Source: Pseudomonadota bacterium (GTDB lineage: Bacteria > Pseudomonadota > Gammaproteobacteria > Steroidobacterales > SZUA-146). From it: a stretch of DNA of 64,000 nucleotides. The position numbers and the translations under genes are program-made. Numbering within the stretch: the stretch's first letter is position 1; each line of letters opens with the position of its first letter. Below are positions 17,191-26,644 of the stretch, piece by piece. Below the pieces are notes generated by a model that was not told the DNA's origin, ran no database searches, and was given only the letters and a program-made list of their open reading frames with translations. Location: NCBI GenBank assembly GCA_039028935.1, contig JBCCHD010000008.1, positions 62,001 through 126,000 on the forward strand. The letters are read 5' to 3'.

Positions 17191-19557
17191 TTAGGGCGCA
17201 AACACGTCCTCTGGCCCGCAATCGGGCCCATCGGCGGTCTCGAGGCAGATATCGAAGTTGTAGCCGATCTCTTCGCCTTGTTCTGGATGAACCAGATCGA
17301 GACTGATTTCGAGTCGACCGCCGCCGGCCAATCGGTCTGGTGGAGGGGCTGTGAGATATTCCTCGGGGGCAAACACGCGTCCGAATATTGCGTCGCCCCA
17401 CCGGTTGTTGAGTTTCAATCGCACCAACGGCAGCGGGCGCTCATGCTCGGTGTTGTTGACGACGGTGGCGCGGGCCAGCAGCACGGTGGGATCTTCGCCA
17501 TCTGGCACGATGGTGTGGCGCGCCACGCGATAGTCGCTGACCGACCAGTCCGCCTTGATCGGCGCGCCGAACGCCGAATAGAGTGCTTGCACTGTGTCGC
17601 CGGCCTTAGGATGTGTGGCCAATTCCGCGCGATGGGTGTGTACGTATTGCCCCGCCAAACCGCCCAACAGAAGGGCGACAGCGGTGGATTCGCCAACACG
17701 ACGCATCACAGATTTTTTCGGCGCTAGATAATCGCCGAGGTCTTTGAGATCCGCGTCATCGACGTCGTCGGCGTAATCGCCCTCGAACCGCCCGTCGGCG
17801 CCGTCGACCAAAATCGCCGCGGCATCGTCCATCGCCGAGGGGTCCTGTTCGAGTTCAGCCGCCTCGTCCTCGACGTCATGATCGGCCGGCGTGTCGTGCG
17901 CCACATCACCGTCATCGGTTAGCGGCGCGGAGAGGTCCCCCTGTTCGTCGTCCTGCTCCCGTTCTTGATCAAAATCGCGATCAAGCTCGTTCTCTTCCTC
18001 TTCCTCTTCCTCTTCCGTTTCATCCGCTTCCCGTTCCGCCTCGTTGTCGTTCGGGTCGTCCACGTCAACATGATCCAAATCTTGGTCGTCGGATTCCATC
18101 GCCCCCGCGTCGTCATCCGGCGACGGGTCGTCTTCCCTGTTGACGGCAGCCTCTGCGTCGTCAGACTCCGGCTCAATCTCGTTGTTGCTGTCGTCGCCAT
18201 CCTCTGCTGGGCTTTCGGTCAACGCCGGGTCGTCGCTCGATTCGACGTGGTTGTCGTCCTCGACCTGATCACCCTTAGCCGAGAATTCCTTGTCTTCGCT
18301 GCGACTTGTCGGAGTCGGTTCCGTGTGTTCGTCGGGTGCGTATTGGTCTGTCTCGTTTTCGTCGGGTTCTTTTGCGTACGTTGCGTCTGCGTCGCCGTCC
18401 TGCTCGGACGCCGTGTCACGCTCGTCCGCTTCGATGGTATCCGCCGCGTCCTGTGTCGCCGGGTCGTCCGAATCGATGGTATCCGCCGCGTCCTGTGTCG
18501 CCGGGTCGTCCGCTTCGATGGTATCCGCCGCGTCCTGTGTCACTGGGTCGACCGCTTCCTCTTCGTCCGTGTTGTCCTCCCGGGTGGTCGCATGGGCCGG
18601 TTCCGGCGATGACGGCGGGTCATCCCCCTCGCGTTGTTCGGTGTCCGATACCGCGTCGGCGGAGACCTCGGTATCGACTGTATCGGTCTGCGCGCCATCG
18701 TCCAGCAGTGACTCATCAGCAAGCAGGGCTTCTAAATCTTGTTCACCTTCCTCGATGTCCCATTCGTCCAACACCATACTGGTACTAAAAAGGTCATCGG
18801 GATTGATCACGCCATCGGCGTCGGCGGTGATTTCGGTGACGCGTGTCGGTGATGGCGCGTCTGATGTGGTGTCAGAGGCGGACTCCTCATTGGTCTCATC
18901 GATAGCGAGCTGAGCGGTTTCTTGCGTTGTGGCTTCCGCATCGGACTGCGCGTCTGGGGTATCCGCAAATCGAGGCGTGTCGTCGGCATACGTGGGTTCG
19001 TCGAATTGGTCGTCGAGGTCCTCGATCATGCCGTCGCCGATGTCATCGTCTACGTCGTCGTCGATGTCGTCGTCGATGATTGAATCGGTCGAGTCGCCGG
19101 TGCTGGGCGAGCGGGGTGCGCTGACTTCGCCGGCGGCACTTGATGGGGCATCACCGACGTCGGTGTCCGCTGGGTCATTCGACATCGATTGGTTGGTGTC
19201 CGCAATGATCTCTGGGTCAACGGCGTGTTCCGCGTCGGGGTGGCGTTCTTTTTCCAACCCTTCGTCGTCGGCTCTCCGTTCCTGGTCGTGTTCCGTCGCG
19301 GCCACGGCGCCCGAATCGGTTGTGGCTTGCTCATCGGCGGCGCGTTCCGGGCGGATGGGTGCATCGACGTCCGATTGCGCAACGTCGTCGGAGGCTGCCT
19401 CCACGGGTGTCGTCGCGATGGGGGCCTCTTCGCTTAGCCTGCGCAGCGCGTTAAAGGTGGTACCGCACACCCCACAGCGCACCATGCCAGAGGCCGCCCC
19501 TAAATGTTCGGGACTGATCTCAAAAACAGATTCACACTCTGGACACTGCGTGTACAC
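17191..19557 (-). CDS. zinc-ribbon / DUF3426 membrane protein with long acidic repeat region
   Basis: A 788-residue protein. The N-terminus is an MJ0042-type zinc ribbon (CPEC at 5-8 and CGVC near 28-31). About 50-610 is a low-complexity stretch dominated by Asp, Glu, Ala, Thr and Ser, with three tandem copies of a 14-residue unit (DDPATQDAADTIEA). One membrane helix follows (about 628-650), then a C-terminal DUF3426 domain (about 660-788, with LKLNNRWG and VFAPEEYL). Members usually span a few hundred residues, so the acidic insert is an exceptional expansion. The gene sits between prmA and dusB, its common place in Pseudomonas-like genomes. Function unknown; an envelope scaffold or a cation-binding linker are guesses. 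Confidence 0.85.
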   Translation of the reverse strand: MYTQCPECESVFEISPEHLGAASGMVRCGVCGTTFNALRRLSEEAPIATTPVEAASDDVAQSDVDAPIRPERAADEQATTDSGAVAATEHDQERRADDEGLEKERHPDAEHAVDPEIIADTNQSMSNDPADTDVGDAPSSAAGEVSAPRSPSTGDSTDSIIDDDIDDDVDDDIGDGMIEDLDDQFDEPTYADDTPRFADTPDAQSDAEATTQETAQLAIDETNEESASDTTSDAPSPTRVTEITADADGVINPDDLFSTSMVLDEWDIEEGEQDLEALLADESLLDDGAQTDTVDTEVSADAVSDTEQREGDDPPSSPEPAHATTREDNTDEEEAVDPVTQDAADTIEADDPATQDAADTIDSDDPATQDAADTIEADERDTASEQDGDADATYAKEPDENETDQYAPDEHTEPTPTSRSEDKEFSAKGDQVEDDNHVESSDDPALTESPAEDGDDSNNEIEPESDDAEAAVNREDDPSPDDDAGAMESDDQDLDHVDVDDPNDNEAEREADETEEEEEEEENELDRDFDQEREQDDEQGDLSAPLTDDGDVAHDTPADHDVEDEAAELEQDPSAMDDAAAILVDGADGRFEGDYADDVDDADLKDLGDYLAPKKSVMRRVGESTAVALLLGGLAGQYVHTHRAELATHPKAGDTVQALYSAFGAPIKADWSVSDYRVARHTIVPDGEDPTVLLARATVVNNTEHERPLPLVRLKLNNRWGDAIFGRVFAPEEYLTAPPPDRLAGGGRLEISLDLVHPEQGEEIGYNFDICLETADGPDCGPEDVFAP
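18422..18547. repeat. 42-bp tandem repeat, three copies, inside the DUF3426 gene
   Basis: Units at 18422-18463, 18464-18505 and 18506-18547 are nearly identical at the DNA level, differing at a few positions. Each encodes 14 residues, so gain or loss of a unit keeps the reading frame. The near identity suggests recent slippage or recombination. Confidence 0.92.
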
Positions 19558-19595
19558 GGTTACAGTTTGCTCCTGTTGGTCCGATCAACCACAGT

Positions 19596-20474
19596 TTACT
19601 CTGCCTTGCGGTCGTTGCGCACGCCGCGTAACAACGCCCATTCGTCGAGTTCTCGTGGTGCCTGCCAATCCACCCAGGGTGCAAACGCGTGTTGAACCTC
19701 GTCAGACTGATCAGCAAGCAGGCCAGAGAGCGCGATATCACCGCCCGATACGACGTAGCGCGACAAGCGCGCGGCCATGTCGATTAGCGGCCGCGCGAGA
19801 ATATTCGCGACCAACACATCGAATTGTTCATTTACATCACGGTCCGTAAATCGCACGCCAGTGGCGATGTGATTTCGGGTCGCGTTGTCGTTGCCCGCAA
19901 CGATCGCTTGCGGATCGATGTCGACACCCACCACTTCCTGCGCCCCAAGCTTATGCGCAGCGATTGACAGAATGCCCGAACCATGTCCGTAATCGAGAAC
20001 GCGGCGCCCGTGCAACGAGGTGCCATCGAGCCACTCGAGGCACAGCGCCGTGGTGGCGTGATCGCCGGTTCCAAACGCCAGGCCGGGATCGAGCACAACA
20101 GTGACGGCGTTATCGGCGGGCGGTGTCAGGCCGGAAGGCACCACCCAAAGACGCTCGCCAAACTGGCGCGGTTTGAAGCGTGCCAGCCACACACGCTCCC
20201 ATTCTTGGTCCTTTACCGTGCGCCACTGAATAAAGGCGGCGGGCAACACAGGCGTTAGCGATTTTTCGATTTCATGGGTGTTGATGTGTTCATTGAACAA
20301 CGCGGTCAGTCGCACCTGTGGCCATACAGGGGTCTCGCCTGGCAGCGGCTCGAGCAGCGGCGTGTCGCCAGCGTCACGTAAGGTGAGGGCTTGTGCACCG
20401 ACGTCTAGTAAGTGCGCCTCGACGCGTTCGCAGTCGTCCGCTTCAAGCTCAATCAGCAGTTCAAGCCAGTTCAC
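19596..20474 (-). CDS. prmA: ribosomal protein L11 methyltransferase
   Basis: A 292-residue SAM-dependent methyltransferase that trimethylates ribosomal protein L11. The N-terminal substrate-recognition domain starts MNWLELLIELEADD. The SAM site is DYGHGSGILSIAAHKLGA with VVGVDIDPQA, and the catalytic-domain motif VANILARPL follows. The usual first glycine motif is DxGxGSGIL, which is kept here. It lies 74 nt after accC and 38 nt before the DUF3426 gene, the standard order accB-accC-prmA. Confidence 0.97.
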   Translation of the reverse strand: MNWLELLIELEADDCERVEAHLLDVGAQALTLRDAGDTPLLEPLPGETPVWPQVRLTALFNEHINTHEIEKSLTPVLPAAFIQWRTVKDQEWERVWLARFKPRQFGERLWVVPSGLTPPADNAVTVVLDPGLAFGTGDHATTALCLEWLDGTSLHGRRVLDYGHGSGILSIAAHKLGAQEVVGVDIDPQAIVAGNDNATRNHIATGVRFTDRDVNEQFDVLVANILARPLIDMAARLSRYVVSGGDIALSGLLADQSDEVQHAFAPWVDWQAPRELDEWALLRGVRNDRKAE

Positions 20475-20548
20475 GGTAAATGGGTAGTGGCTGGGAAGTG
20501 TAAAACAAGGCCCGTTTCCCTCCGGTCGACGTCCCGTGGGCGCGCGGC

Positions 20549-21889
20549 CTATAAACCGAGTTTCTTGGTGAGAAAGTGGATGTCGTTCTCGCCCTTAATA
20601 AAAAGCGGATCCCGACAAATGTTGTCGAGCAGAGGGGCGTTGGTTTTGATTCCCTCGACCACCACTTCGGCCAGCGCGTTGCGCATGCGCGCGAGGGCAA
20701 CTTCGCGATTGCGGCCATAACAGATGATCTTGCCAATCATGGAGTCGTAATACGGCGGCACCTTGTAGCCACTGTATAAATGGGAGTCGACGCGCACGCC
20801 GGGGCCGCCGGGCGCGTGCCACTGGTGAACGAGACCCGGCTGCGGCAACAGGGTGTCGGGATCTTCGGCATTGAGACGACATTCGATGGCGTGTCCATAG
20901 ATCTCCACTTCTTCTTGCTTAAACGACAGCGGAAGACCCGAGGCGATGCGCAGTTGCTCTTTGACGATATCGATACCGGTGATTTCTTCGGTAACGGGGT
21001 GTTCGACCTGCACCCGAGTGTTCATCTCAATAAAGAAAAATTCGCCATCTTGGTACAAAAATTCGAACGTTCCAGCGCCGCGATAGCCGATCTCCAGGCA
21101 GGCATCGGTGCAAATCTTGCCAATCTCACTGCGCTGCGCATCGGACAGTCCTGGGGCCGGCGCTTCCTCGATGACCTTTTGATGTCGGCGCTGTGTGGAG
21201 CAGTCGCGCTCGCCCAGATGAATGGCGTTACCGTGCTCGTCGGCCAGCACTTGGATCTCAATGTGGCGCGGGTGCGGCATAAATCGCTCCATGTAGAGCG
21301 CATCGTTGCCAAATGCGGCGGACGCTTCGCGTCGGGTCAGATTGACCGCCTGTTCGAGATCGTTGGCGCTTTGAACCACGCGCATACCACGACCACCGCC
21401 GCCGCCTGAGGCTTTAACCATCACTGGAAATCCGATGCGCTTTGCTATGTCGAGGTTCTTGCCTGGGTCGTGTCCAATGGGACCGTCGGAGCCCGGCACG
21501 CACGGCACACCGGCTTTTTTCATTGCCTTAATGGCGGACACTTTGTCGCCCATGATGCGAATAGTGTCTGCCCGCGGACCAATAAAGGTAAAACCAGATT
21601 GCTCAACCCGTTCGGCGAAGTCGGCGTTTTCGCTCAAAAATCCATAGCCCGGATGGATGCCAACGGCGTCCGTGACTTCGGCCGCACTGATGATCGCCGG
21701 CATATTCAAATAGCTGTCGCCGGGTGGGGGTGCGCCGATACAGACGGACTCGTCGGACAACAAGACGTGGGACAAGTTGCGATCTTCGGTCGAATGCACA
21801 GCGACCGTCGCAATGCCGAGCTCTTTACAGGCGCGTAAAACGCGAAGCGCAATTTCGCCGCGGTTGGCAATAAGTACTTTATCTAGCAT
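20549..21889 (-). CDS. accC: acetyl-CoA carboxylase, biotin carboxylase subunit
   Basis: A 446-residue enzyme that carboxylates the biotin of AccB with ATP and bicarbonate, the first committed step of fatty-acid synthesis. It starts [18 protein letters not shown] and has the ATP-grasp glycine loop [28 protein letters not shown] and LNAEDP. An in-frame start 51 nt upstream (21940) would overlap accB, and the family N-terminus fits 21889. Only 4 nt separate it from the accB stop. Confidence 0.98.
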   Translation of the reverse strand: MLDKVLIANRGEIALRVLRACKELGIATVAVHSTEDRNLSHVLLSDESVCIGAPPPGDSYLNMPAIISAAEVTDAVGIHPGYGFLSENADFAERVEQSGFTFIGPRADTIRIMGDKVSAIKAMKKAGVPCVPGSDGPIGHDPGKNLDIAKRIGFPVMVKASGGGGGRGMRVVQSANDLEQAVNLTRREASAAFGNDALYMERFMPHPRHIEIQVLADEHGNAIHLGERDCSTQRRHQKVIEEAPAPGLSDAQRSEIGKICTDACLEIGYRGAGTFEFLYQDGEFFFIEMNTRVQVEHPVTEEITGIDIVKEQLRIASGLPLSFKQEEVEIYGHAIECRLNAEDPDTLLPQPGLVHQWHAPGGPGVRVDSHLYSGYKVPPYYDSMIGKIICYGRNREVALARMRNALAEVVVEGIKTNAPLLDNICRDPLFIKGENDIHFLTKKLGL

Positions 21890-21893
21890 GGCC

Positions 21894-22370
21894 TTACTCG
21901 ATAACAAAGAGAGGCTGGCCAAATTCCACCGGCTCGCCATTGGCCACCAGAATTTCTTTCACGACACCTGCGGCGTCGGATTCGATCTGGTTCATCATTT
22001 TCATCGCCTCGATGATGCACAGAGTCTGGCCGTTGCTCACGCTCGCACCCACGGGCGCAAAGGGCTTGGCGTTGGGGGTGGGCGCCGCATAGAACGTGCC
22101 GACCATCGGCGACTTCACAATGTGTCCGCTGGGCACTTCTGAACTCTTGGCGGCCTCTTCGGTGGTGTTGGCGACCGGCGCGGCGGCCGCCGCAGGCGGT
22201 GGGGGTGCGGCGACGGGCGCTGGCGCGGTGATGGTTTCGTATCGGACGGGCGCCGTGACCGCCGGTTGTCGGGAGAGCCTAACCGACTCTTCGCCTTCCG
22301 TAATTTCAATTTCGTGGATGCCGGAGGCCTCCAGCATTTCGATCAGTTTTTTAACTTTTCGAATGTCCAT
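21894..22370 (-). CDS. accB: acetyl-CoA carboxylase biotin carboxyl carrier protein
   Basis: A 158-residue carrier. The N-terminal dimerisation helix ([16 protein letters not shown]) is followed by an Ala/Pro-rich flexible linker (about 55-80) and the biotinyl domain with the target lysine in [12 protein letters not shown]. Three consecutive ATG codons (22376, 22373, 22370) lie at the start. The AGGGG ribosome-binding site is only 2 nt from the first but 8 nt from the third, so the third is chosen. aroQ, often found upstream, is absent here. Confidence 0.97.
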   Translation of the reverse strand: MDIRKVKKLIEMLEASGIHEIEITEGEESVRLSRQPAVTAPVRYETITAPAPVAAPPPPAAAAAPVANTTEEAAKSSEVPSGHIVKSPMVGTFYAAPTPNAKPFAPVGASVSNGQTLCIIEAMKMMNQIESDAAGVVKEILVANGEPVEFGQPLFVIE

Positions 22371-22376
22371 CATCAT

Positions 22377-22802
22377 GTCCCCTGGGCGCGTGCATAATGT
22401 GCCGCGCGTATGATTGTATTTTGGGCTATCTTTCGCCGTTCGGCTGCCTTTTGGTCCAAACCGACGCGATCATCGTGGATCGACTGGTTTGGTGATTGCT
22501 CCACGCCGCACTCAGTCGGCGAGACGCTATTAGGTTAAATCAGTGCGTTACCCGTTCCAGTTTTCGCCGGAGTTTGCCGGATATTACAGGAAATTAGGGA
22601 AGTTTCCAAAGCACGTGTCCCGCCATGGGCATTCATGGGCATTCATGGGCAGGCATAACGGCCGCCCCAAAACGGTGCAATACAGGAAGATATCCGGTGT
22701 GACCACCCGTGTCAGGCACGCATCAAGGTGGGTCAGAGGGTGTTGCGCAGACTGGCATTCGCGCCGAGTACAGGGGTGGGCGGGCGCGAGGTCGATTCGA
22801 AG
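22377..22802. other. intergenic region upstream of accB with a short tandem repeat
   Basis: A 426-base stretch between accB and the receptor gene stop. It must hold the accBC promoter but I cannot place one with confidence. It contains a 10-bp tandem repeat CATGGGCATT (22624-22643 plus a partial third copy to 22651). An 87-codon ORF (22543-22806) has arginine/tryptophan-rich, atypical composition and no ribosome-binding site, so it is not called. Confidence 0.6.
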
Positions 22803-25800
22803 CTAGCGGCGAAGGACCTTCAGCGTCTGTGTCCAATTGTCCTTTTGCTCGAGCCGATCGCGAATGTCACGCATCGCTTGTGCAAATTCAATGGCGCGCA
22901 CCGGTTTGCTGAGAAAATAGCCTTGGGCGTAGTTGCAGCATTTGTCGACAAGAAAGTCCAGCTGCTCACGCGTTTCCACACCCTCGGCCACCACTTTGTA
23001 GCCTAGATTGTGAGACAACGAAATGATGGCTTGCGAAATAGCCGAATCGTTTTGATCGTGTGGCAGGTCACTAATAAAGGAGCGATCGATTTTGACGACG
23101 TTCAGCGGCAGTTGTTTCATGTAGCTCAACGACGAGTAGCCTGTGCCAAAATCGTCGACGCACAATGTGTGGCCCATATCGCGAAGTTGCTGCAGTTCGT
23201 TTTCCGCGCCCTGTGACGGCTCCAGCATATAACGTTCGGTCATTTCGATTTCGATTTGTTCTGGTTTCACGCCGTAGTGTTGGAGCACGTCATGGAAGCG
23301 AGCCGGTACGTCGCTCTTAACAAATTCCACACTCGATACATTGACGGCGATGGCATGAATATCAACGCCATCGAAAATGAACTGCTGCATGGTTTCGCAG
23401 GCTTTGCGCAGCACCCAGTCGCCGATTTTGACGATCAGGCCGACCTCTTCTGCGATCGGAATAAATTCATCGGGTGGTACTAGGCCCAGCGTTTGATGAT
23501 TCCACCGAATCAGTGCTTCAGCCTTCACCACCTCTTGGCGCTCAAGGTCGACGATCGGTTGAAACACCAGCGAAAAGTCTTGATCGTCGATCGACTTTCG
23601 CAACGCGTTTTCAATTTGCGTACGTCGCGCCATTTTATTGGACAGATCTTCACGATAGAACGCGTAGCCATTTCGACCGTTTTGCTTGGCGGTGTACATG
23701 GCGCTGTCGGCGCATTTGATCACGCTGTGTAAATCATCCGAATCATCCGGCACCATCGCGATGCCGACGCTGCAACCAATGTTGACCACGTGCTCATCGA
23801 CGATCATCGTGGCGCTCAACAAATCGATGATGCGCTGAGCGACAAGGCTTGGATTATAGCTATTGGCGACGTTTGGCAGGATCACCACAAATTCGTCGCC
23901 ACCCAAGCGGCAAAGGTGATCGGTTTCGCGCAACAGTCCCGAGAGCTTACGCGCCACGAGCTTCAGTAGTTTGTCGCCCACGGCATGACCGAGTGTGTCG
24001 TTGACTGGCTTGAAGCGATCGAGGTCAATAAACAGCACCGCAAGCTGCTGGTTTTCTCGCCGTCGAACCTTCATGGCGTAGTCTAAGTCTTGCATCAGTT
24101 TGGCCCGATTGGGCAGGCCGGTCAGCTGATCGTGATAGGCCATGTGCAGGGCGGAGTCGTGTTGCGCTTCTAGTTTGGCATTGATTTCGTGCAGCGTTTG
24201 GTTCTTTTGGTTGATTTCTTCGCGATGTCTGCGCAACTCGATGACGCGACTAAGCACGACGAGCAAAATAACACCTGCCACTAGCATCGATTGCCACAGC
24301 AGCGTGTAGTCGGTTTCTTTTTCAATCGTCACGGCCACCCACTTTTGGTGCACGTTTGTCGCTAAGGCAGGCGGCATCGCCGAGATCGCTTTGTTGATCG
24401 TCGAAGACAGCAGTGGGCGATTGCCCGCGCTAGCGACACCAAACCGTACGTTGTCATCCAAGAAAATTCCGCTTATCCTCAATGCCGAATCGGCGCGGCG
24501 ATGGATCGCGTAGTTAACGGCCGACATGAGGTCGATAACTCCGTATAACTCATTGTCTACAACATCGTTAAGGGCGGCTTGAAGCGAATCGTAGGCGACG
24601 AACTCGACATTCGGGCTGCGATTCTCAAGGAGACCAAGATCAACGTAGCCATTGACATAGCCGACTTTACCGTCTGGAAGTGACCGAAGATCGTCGACAA
24701 AGCCGCTACGTGAGTGTGTTGCCAGCGCCAGTTTTTCTGTGATGTGCGCGGGTGAAAACGCCAGCGTGTTTGCGGTGCGGTTGATACGTCCCAACGTGGC
24801 CAGGTCGCACTCGCCACGTTGGATTGCGGTTTCGATATTGCGCCAGGACTCATACCCACGCACACTGAAATTGACGTTGAGCGTCGCGCCCAATGCGGCA
24901 AGATAGTCCGAAGCCATGCCGTCAGCCACATTATTTCGTGACGATTCCAGCGGCATGCGCTGAGTATTGACGCATGCCGTGAACACGGCGTTACGCTTCA
25001 GAAAAGTGCTTTCGGCCTCGGTAAATTCGGCGCTTGCGGTCAAGAAGGTCTTGGCCGCCGCTTCGCTACCACTCCATTTTGCCATGATGGCGGTTGCCCG
25101 CTCAGCGGAAATTTCGTTGAGGGCTTTTTGAATAATATCGCGCAAGATAGGCCAATCGCTGCGGACGGCCATGGCTAAGTTATTCGATTCGAATCTGACT
25201 TTAAATGCGGGTTCAAGTCCGATGATACTCTGCGATGAGGCGTAGTAAGCAATGCTAGCCGTACTCTCTACGACGGCATCAGCGTCGCCGATCAAGACCG
25301 CGTCCATCGCGTCGACAACGCCGGTTGTCTCGAGGATGTTGATCTCCGGATGAAATTCAGAGAGGTACTCAATGGACGCGTAACCGGATGGAATTGCCAT
25401 CGTGAGGCCATACAAATCCTCCAACGACCGAATGTCTGGCCGTTTACCTTTCATAAAGACGTAGTGCCGAATCGTGATGTAAGGCAGCGTCATATGAAAT
25501 TCGCGTGCGCGCGACTCAGTCCAGTACATCATCGGAAGGAAGTCGATTTCCTGGCGACGAATCATGCCCATGAGTTCACCCCACGTGGGCCCAACCACCA
25601 AGTCAATCTCAAGTCCTGTGATAGCGGAGATTTCGTTGAGGTAGTCCAGCGCAGCGCCGGTGTACTCGCCATTCTCAACGTAATCCATCGGCGGCCAATC
25701 GGTCTCGCCGCCGACAATAATCTTAGGATTATTTAGAATGAAAGCCCGTTCTTCTTCAGTAAACTCGATAGCGAGCGACGAGACGCTGAATAGCAAAAAG

Positions 25801-25841
25801 GCGATTGTCGTTAAGGACAGGCAAGTGAGTCGCATAGTCAT
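22803..25841 (-). CDS. double periplasmic-binding-domain GGDEF-EAL signalling protein
   Basis: A 1012-residue c-di-GMP enzyme. A signal sequence (about 1-24) leads to two tandem type-3 solute-binding (Venus flytrap) domains (about 28-260 and 275-505), as in BvgS-type receptors. One membrane helix (about 513-533) and a short coiled coil (about 537-560) follow. The diguanylate cyclase domain has intact RLGGDEF. The phosphodiesterase domain has intact EALIRW, DDFGTGYSS and VVAEGVET. Both catalytic signatures look complete, so the output could be bifunctional and set by ligand. The flytrap domains resemble amino-acid binders. It stands alone, divergent from the ECF operon. The ATG at 25841 immediately precedes the signal peptide. 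Confidence 0.93.
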   Translation of the reverse strand: MTMRLTCLSLTTIAFLLFSVSSLAIEFTEEERAFILNNPKIIVGGETDWPPMDYVENGEYTGAALDYLNEISAITGLEIDLVVGPTWGELMGMIRRQEIDFLPMMYWTESRAREFHMTLPYITIRHYVFMKGKRPDIRSLEDLYGLTMAIPSGYASIEYLSEFHPEINILETTGVVDAMDAVLIGDADAVVESTASIAYYASSQSIIGLEPAFKVRFESNNLAMAVRSDWPILRDIIQKALNEISAERATAIMAKWSGSEAAAKTFLTASAEFTEAESTFLKRNAVFTACVNTQRMPLESSRNNVADGMASDYLAALGATLNVNFSVRGYESWRNIETAIQRGECDLATLGRINRTANTLAFSPAHITEKLALATHSRSGFVDDLRSLPDGKVGYVNGYVDLGLLENRSPNVEFVAYDSLQAALNDVVDNELYGVIDLMSAVNYAIHRRADSALRISGIFLDDNVRFGVASAGNRPLLSSTINKAISAMPPALATNVHQKWVAVTIEKETDYTLLWQSMLVAGVILLVVLSRVIELRRHREEINQKNQTLHEINAKLEAQHDSALHMAYHDQLTGLPNRAKLMQDLDYAMKVRRRENQQLAVLFIDLDRFKPVNDTLGHAVGDKLLKLVARKLSGLLRETDHLCRLGGDEFVVILPNVANSYNPSLVAQRIIDLLSATMIVDEHVVNIGCSVGIAMVPDDSDDLHSVIKCADSAMYTAKQNGRNGYAFYREDLSNKMARRTQIENALRKSIDDQDFSLVFQPIVDLERQEVVKAEALIRWNHQTLGLVPPDEFIPIAEEVGLIVKIGDWVLRKACETMQQFIFDGVDIHAIAVNVSSVEFVKSDVPARFHDVLQHYGVKPEQIEIEMTERYMLEPSQGAENELQQLRDMGHTLCVDDFGTGYSSLSYMKQLPLNVVKIDRSFISDLPHDQNDSAISQAIISLSHNLGYKVVAEGVETREQLDFLVDKCCNYAQGYFLSKPVRAIEFAQAMRDIRDRLEQKDNWTQTLKVLRR

Positions 25842-25891
25842 CCAGGCTAATACACTGTTTTATCAGCGTTTGAGGTGCGCGCAACCCCGCA

Positions 25892-25906
25892 CCGACACAG
25901 TGTCGG
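25892..25906. promoter_or_regulatory. 15-bp palindrome upstream of the GGDEF-EAL receptor
   Basis: CCGACAC and GTGTCGG form perfect 7-bp arms around one central base, 51 bases before the receptor start codon. The size and position suit an operator for a dimeric repressor or activator. The binding protein is unknown. Confidence 0.4.
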
Positions 25907-26152
25907 GTGGCTTCTAACCCTAGCGACCACTTATACGGAAACATTAGCGAGAGACGAGCGTCGAGCCTCCTACTTTATGTCAATCAGACGCACAGGGTGA
26001 GACGAGCAAACTGAGAACAGGGCTCGATTCCGGTAGGGGCGCGTCTTTTTTCGCTCGCTGGGGGAGGGTGTTTTGTCAACCACCGCGACCTGAGCGGAGT
26101 GGTCGCTGTCTTGGGCGGGCCGATACGGTGAGACCGCCAAGGTGACCGGCGC

Positions 26153-26181
26153 GGTAACTTTCGCTTGCGAATGCCGTCAAT
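26153..26181 (+). promoter_or_regulatory. candidate ECF (sigma-E-like) promoter
   Basis: GGTAACTT (26153-26160) and TCAAT (26177-26181) are separated by 16 nt. This resembles the sigma-E pattern GGAACTT-N16-TCnnA with one mismatch in the core -35. It lies about 100 nt before the first ORF of the operon that encodes an ECF sigma factor, so autoregulation would fit. Motif matching by eye only. Confidence 0.35.
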
Positions 26182-26284
26182 CGATGCCGATGAGCCGCGG
26201 CGCCTGCCGTTTGACGACTGATTGTCTGTAACGTTTTTGCTGTGGCTTCGTCATGAGAGTAAGCAACCCAATGGAAGCTGGCTC

Positions 26285-26644
26285 ATGTTTTCGTCAAATC
26301 ACGTGTATTTGCTTGTTGTTGTAATCGTTTTCTTCGCACTCAGCGCAGACGGCAAGGTTGAGATTCAGGCCATCACGGCGCCGGCGGCGGCGCACGTGGA
26401 GTCATCAGCAGACTGGCAGGATGGGTCTGGCGTGGTTGTGCGCCTCAGCGTTAAGTGGCTCGGGTACGAACAGCCCGTGATGTGGCTGGACATTAAGGTG
26501 GTACCGTTGTCGCATCCGGATGTCTGCGACGCGCCGATTGGCCTGTACTGGTGTGTCACGGCGCCTCGGTTGAGTTTGTCACGGTGTGGCGTCTTGTCGA
26601 ATCGGGCGCACACGCTTGAGAACCTGGATTCATGCACACTGTAA
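26285..26644 (+). CDS. small secreted or membrane-anchored protein, possible first gene of ECF operon
   Basis: A 119-residue ORF with a hydrophobic N-terminus (about residues 8-20) ending in an ALSADG-like cleavage region, and four cysteines in the C-terminal third. GGAAG lies 7 nt before the ATG at 26285; an upstream in-frame start (26222) lacks a site. Its end overlaps the sigma-factor gene by 13 bases, which suggests coupling if it is real. I recognise no family. It could be a chance ORF: there is no homology evidence and the C-terminal composition is unremarkable. Confidence 0.4.
   Translation: MFSSNHVYLLVVVIVFFALSADGKVEIQAITAPAAAHVESSADWQDGSGVVVRLSVKWLGYEQPVMWLDIKVVPLSHPDVCDAPIGLYWCVTAPRLSLSRCGVLSNRAHTLENLDSCTL

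Larger units (their letters stand above)
25842..26284. other. divergent control region between the GGDEF-EAL receptor and the ECF operon
   Basis: A 443-base region without a supportable gene. It contains a 15-bp palindrome (25892-25906), an ECF-like promoter candidate (26153-26181), an inverted repeat GCGACC/GGTCGC near 26086-26107 and a T-run after a GC-rich stretch near 26038-26050. No RNA family could be assigned. Confidence 0.6.

Noticed and set aside
17965-18913. Long plus-strand open frames opposite the acidic DUF3426 region
   Set aside because: Their Val/Arg/Ser-rich translations are the complement of repetitive Asp/Glu codons; zinc ribbon, membrane helix and DUF3426 support the minus strand.
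22543-22806. 87-codon ORF in the accB upstream region
   Set aside because: GTG start without ribosome-binding site, odd Trp/Arg/His composition, overlaps the end of the receptor gene.
25200-25225. GGGTTCAAGTCC, like a tRNA T-arm
   Set aside because: Lies within the coding sequence of the GGDEF-EAL receptor; no acceptor stem or anticodon arm around it.
25984-26050. Possible GEMM (c-di-GMP-I) riboswitch: GACGCACAGGG and CCGGTAGGGGCG resemble parts of that RNA
   Set aside because: The conserved AAACC and GACGCAAAGCC core is missing, and the orientation (plus) faces the ECF operon, not the GGDEF gene. A covariance search with the c-di-GMP-I model would decide.
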